Source: an uncultured Ruminococcus sp. (GTDB taxonomy: Bacteria > Bacillota > Clostridia > Oscillospirales > Ruminococcaceae). From it: a stretch of 6,173 nucleotides of DNA. The translations under genes were made by a program, and so were the position numbers. The DNA is taken from the NCBI GenBank assembly GCA_945876155.1, contig CAMCMW010000098.1:1-6173 (forward strand). The letters run 5' to 3'. Positions 3,694 through 6,173 of the stretch are shown piece by piece. The notes under the pieces are model-generated. The model had not been told where the DNA came from. It saw only the letters and a list, made by a program, of their open reading frames with translations, and made no database searches. How positions within the stretch are numbered: position 1 is the stretch's first letter; each line of letters opens with the position of its first letter.

Positions 3694-6173
3694 ATGTTCA
3701 GAAGGACAAAAAAATTTGCCGCAATAGCTGCTGCTATAGCAGTCATTGCAAACTGCACCGGTATCACATTCAAAAATGTATCACCAGCTCCGTTTTCAGC
3801 ACAGGCAGCTGATACCGGTTCACGCATTCGTGTTGATATCAACAAAAACGACGGAAGAAAAGCGTCCTATGCAAGAAACGCAAACAACTGGATACTTGTT
3901 GAGGGTGCATCTCCGTCATATCAGGTCAACGGCGTTACTTTTACGCTGTCCAACGGTGGCAGTGCCGGCGGAGATGTAACTGGTGCCAACAACAAAAAGC
4001 TCCAGCTTCAAAGTCTTGATTATCCGTATCTGACAATGGACGGCGCCAAGATTAAAGACGGCGACAGCGGCGGTGTTCTCAAGCTTGAGATAAGCGGACT
4101 TTCAAACGGCAATCACTCTCTTCAGATGTGGCATTGCAATACTGACGGCTACACCAACAGCAGTCTTAGTATTTCTGTAAACGGCAAAAAAGTGCTTTCG
4201 GGTGTGAACTGTCCTACAAATGTCAAGGACGAAAACGACGCTGGTATTTCCTATGTCACATGGAACGGCAGCAGCGTTACTATACTGATTACTCCCGAGG
4301 GTGGCGGCAAGCAGAACGTTGCATGGCTCAACGCTTTTGAGCTTGACGGCAGTGACCCTGTAAACGGTGTATCAAAAATGTTTCCGGACGACCAGTGCGC
4401 TCACCTTGATGCGTCACAGGGTCTTTCATGGACGTCAGGAAAGAACGCTCAGTCCCATGATGTCTACATAGGAACCAGTTATAGTGATGTTTTCAATGCT
4501 GACCACAATTCAAAGGAATTTAAAGGCAATCAGACTTCCACAAAATACACTCTTGATGACAGCTATTCGTCTATTCCGACATATTACTGGCGTGTTGACG
4601 AGGTAAACAGCAGCGGTACGGTCAAAGGCACTGTTTACTCATTCCAGGTGAACCGTCTCTCCTTCCCTACAGCTGAGGGCTACGGACGTTTTGCAAGAGG
4701 CGGCAGAGGCGGTTATGTCTATCATGTAACCAATCTCAATGATTCCGGTGAAGGCTCTCTCCGTTACGGACTTGAAACTCTGAAAGGTGCAAGAACAATT
4801 GTGTTTGACGTGGGCGGAGTTATTTCTCTCAACAGTGTTCTGTGTATACCGGAGGACGGCGGAGATGTTTATGTTGCAGGACAGACTGCTCCCGGTGACG
4901 GTATAACTCTTATCAATTATACTTTCGGTGCAATGGGTTCAAAAGACGTAATTATCAGAGATATAAGAACCCGTGTAGGAGATGTAAGCGGACAGTCAAT
5001 GGGCGGCATGGGTCTTGGAAGCTGTAATAATTCCATTATTGACCACTGCTCTGTCTCCTGGGGAACTGACGAGGGTTTCTCATCACGAAGTGCGGCAAAT
5101 ATCACATTCCAGTGGAGCATTATTGCTGAATCGCTTAACAACTCTGTGCATTACAATGCAGATGACCGTACAGACGTGGAACGTCACGCATTTGCTGCGT
5201 CTATCAGCGGTTACACAGGCAGTTTCCACCACAATCTTCTTATCAACAACACAGGCAGAAACTGGTCACTGGCAGGTGCAATGGAACAGGACGCTATAAC
5301 ATACGGCGGTCAGCTTGATATCCGGAATAATGTTGTATATAACTGGAAGGACAGAACCACTGACGGCGGTGCAAGACGTGTGCAGTTTGTGAATAACTAT
5401 TACAAGGCTGGACCTGTGTCCGATACCAGTCTGCATCTTGTATCAGTTGACGGAAACGAGCTGAACACCGGTGATATGCAGATGCTCTATTCATCGGGCA
5501 ATATGAAGGTAGCACAAAACGGAACGACCCTGATTGGTGCAGATGAGGACGAATGGGCAACAGGCAAAGCAAAGTCAGGAGGCAAAAACTCAACAGAAGC
5601 AGATGTAAGAAGTGACACACCTTTCTTTGAGTCCCATGTCAATACTCAGTCTGCCGAAGACGCATATAATTCCGTTATCACAAGTGCCGGAGCAAACAAA
5701 CCGGGATTTGACTATATTGACAGCCGTTATCTGAAAGAGGTAAAGAACGGAACTTATACATACACAGGCGGCAAGGATAATCTTCAGGGTATCATTGACA
5801 GCCAGGAAGATGTGGGAGGCTACCCCAACAGCAGTACCTTCAAGGGCGGTACAGCTCCCAAAGACACTGACCAGGACGGAATGCCGGACGCATGGGAAAC
5901 CGAACACGGTCTGAATCCCAATGACGATTCCGACGGAGCAATAGTATCACTTTCCGCAGATGATTACACAAACCTTGAAATGTATCTCAATGAACTTGCA
6001 GGAGACCCTGTTGAATTTAACGGCAGCGTTACCCGTGAACCGATAACAGGAAAACTCATTAAAAGCATAGATGTGCTGGATACAGCCTATTACAGCAGCT
6101 GGGCGATAGATACAAGTCTTGAAACCGGTGATAAGGTTTTTGGGGACAGAGATATTGAAAATTCAGCTTTTTC
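3694..6173 (+). CDS. Secreted multi-domain pectate lyase (polysaccharide lyase family 1), 3' end outside window
   Basis: An extracellular enzyme that would cleave polygalacturonate by beta-elimination; 826 codons are visible and the frame is open at the right edge. Residues 1-38 are a signal peptide: basic FRRTKK, a hydrophobic core, and an AQA site with likely cleavage after A38. Residues about 40-219 form a probable beta-sandwich module ending in AWLNAFELDG. About 225-322 is FN3-like, with YIGTS and YYWRVDEVN. The PL1 beta-helix domain starts near 323 (FPTAEGYGRFARGGRGG). It has VTNLNDSGEGSLR (345-357), IVFDVGGVI (369-377), AGQTAPGDG (395-403), IIDHCSVSWGTDEGFS (448-463), FHHNLL (511-516) with R522 in GRNWSL, and NNVVYNW (545-551). 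A calcium-type DTDQDGMPDAWE (724-735) and YTNLEMYLNEL close the domain. From about 785 (TGKLIKSIDVLD) another module begins and is cut by the edge. RNWSL replaces the classical RxPxxR. A dockerin or further binding domain downstream is plausible but not seen. Confidence 0.92.
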   Translation, partial: MFRRTKKFAAIAAAIAVIANCTGITFKNVSPAPFSAQAADTGSRIRVDINKNDGRKASYARNANNWILVEGASPSYQVNGVTFTLSNGGSAGGDVTGANNKKLQLQSLDYPYLTMDGAKIKDGDSGGVLKLEISGLSNGNHSLQMWHCNTDGYTNSSLSISVNGKKVLSGVNCPTNVKDENDAGISYVTWNGSSVTILITPEGGGKQNVAWLNAFELDGSDPVNGVSKMFPDDQCAHLDASQGLSWTSGKNAQSHDVYIGTSYSDVFNADHNSKEFKGNQTSTKYTLDDSYSSIPTYYWRVDEVNSSGTVKGTVYSFQVNRLSFPTAEGYGRFARGGRGGYVYHVTNLNDSGEGSLRYGLETLKGARTIVFDVGGVISLNSVLCIPEDGGDVYVAGQTAPGDGITLINYTFGAMGSKDVIIRDIRTRVGDVSGQSMGGMGLGSCNNSIIDHCSVSWGTDEGFSSRSAANITFQWSIIAESLNNSVHYNADDRTDVERHAFAASISGYTGSFHHNLLINNTGRNWSLAGAMEQDAITYGGQLDIRNNVVYNWKDRTTDGGARRVQFVNNYYKAGPVSDTSLHLVSVDGNELNTGDMQMLYSSGNMKVAQNGTTLIGADEDEWATGKAKSGGKNSTEADVRSDTPFFESHVNTQSAEDAYNSVITSAGANKPGFDYIDSRYLKEVKNGTYTYTGGKDNLQGIIDSQEDVGGYPNSSTFKGGTAPKDTDQDGMPDAWETEHGLNPNDDSDGAIVSLSADDYTNLEMYLNELAGDPVEFNGSVTREPITGKLIKSIDVLDTAYYSSWAIDTSLETGDKVFGDRDIENSAF

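Noticed and set aside
3694..3762. Lipoprotein or Tat signal on the lyase (C21, RR at residues 3-4)
   Set aside because: The residue before C21 is Asn, which does not fit a lipobox, and the RR is not followed by the Tat hydrophobic pattern. A Sec signal peptide ending in AQA fits better.
3576..3812. 78-codon + strand ORF spanning the intergenic region and the lyase start
   Set aside because: It overlaps the lyase signal-peptide region in another frame, has no good ribosome site, and its Cys/Lys/Asn-rich sequence resembles no protein family.
3746..3979. 77-codon + strand ORF inside the lyase gene
   Set aside because: Out-of-frame shadow of the lyase, with no ribosome site or family resemblance. 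The same applies to the ORFs at 5015-5299 (+), 4917-5141 (-), 5294-5620 (-) and 5590-5907 (-).
1..6173. Undescribed defence, mobile or RNA-based system
   Set aside because: Both strands were read for direct repeats, CRISPR-like spacing, transposase or recombinase motifs, tRNA-like folds and riboswitch-like leaders. Nothing convincing was found beyond the items listed.

Overview
The window looks like a chromosomal segment of a low-to-mid-GC Gram-positive anaerobe of the Ruminococcus type (Oscillospiraceae, Clostridia). Support comes from the strong AGGAGG-type ribosome binding sites, the sigma-A-like promoter, the Clostridia-style ABC-transporter/two-component cluster, and a large secreted multi-domain pectate lyase like those of plant-fibre-degrading ruminococci. 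The genus is an inference from protein style, not a proof. All genes are on the + strand, and I see no RNA gene, CRISPR array or insertion sequence.

Region 1 (1-3350) is the 3' part of an operon. It holds the C-terminal half of an FtsX-like ABC permease (open from the left edge), its ATP-binding subunit (661-1428), an OmpR-family response regulator (1456-2115) and a sensor histidine kinase (2112-3350, overlapping the regulator by ATGA). Gaps are short (16-27 nt) and no internal promoter or terminator is evident, so co-transcription is likely. The layout fits a MacB/Bce/Vex-like export or peptide-resistance transporter with its own sensing system, but the substrate cannot be read from the sequence. 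The permease frame carries an in-frame TAG at 546-548 that removes the last membrane helix. The 31 codons after the TAG still read as normal permease C-terminus, so this is a recent nonsense mutation, a sequencing error or a readthrough site.

Region 2 (3351-3693) is intergenic. A strong Rho-independent terminator ends the operon at 3354-3400. A good promoter (TTGAAT, 17 bp, TGTTATTAT) follows, then a perfect ribosome binding site and a 20-codon ORF (3533-3595). That ORF looks like the first residues of a periplasmic-binding-protein-like sensor and is probably a gene relic or a leader peptide. A 7-bp-arm inverted repeat at 3634-3655 lies just upstream of the next gene.

Region 3 (3694-6173) is a secreted multi-domain family 1 polysaccharide lyase (pectate lyase). 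It has a signal peptide, an N-terminal beta-sandwich-like module, an FN3-like module, a PL1 beta-helix catalytic domain, a calcium-binding-type DxDxDG segment and the start of another module. It runs off the right edge after 826 codons. It appears to be a separate transcription unit for pectin breakdown, with no demonstrated link to the upstream transporter/two-component operon.

I did not find convincing evidence of an undescribed system. The most notable points are the amber codon in the permease and the short ORF with a strong promoter and ribosome binding site ahead of the lyase.
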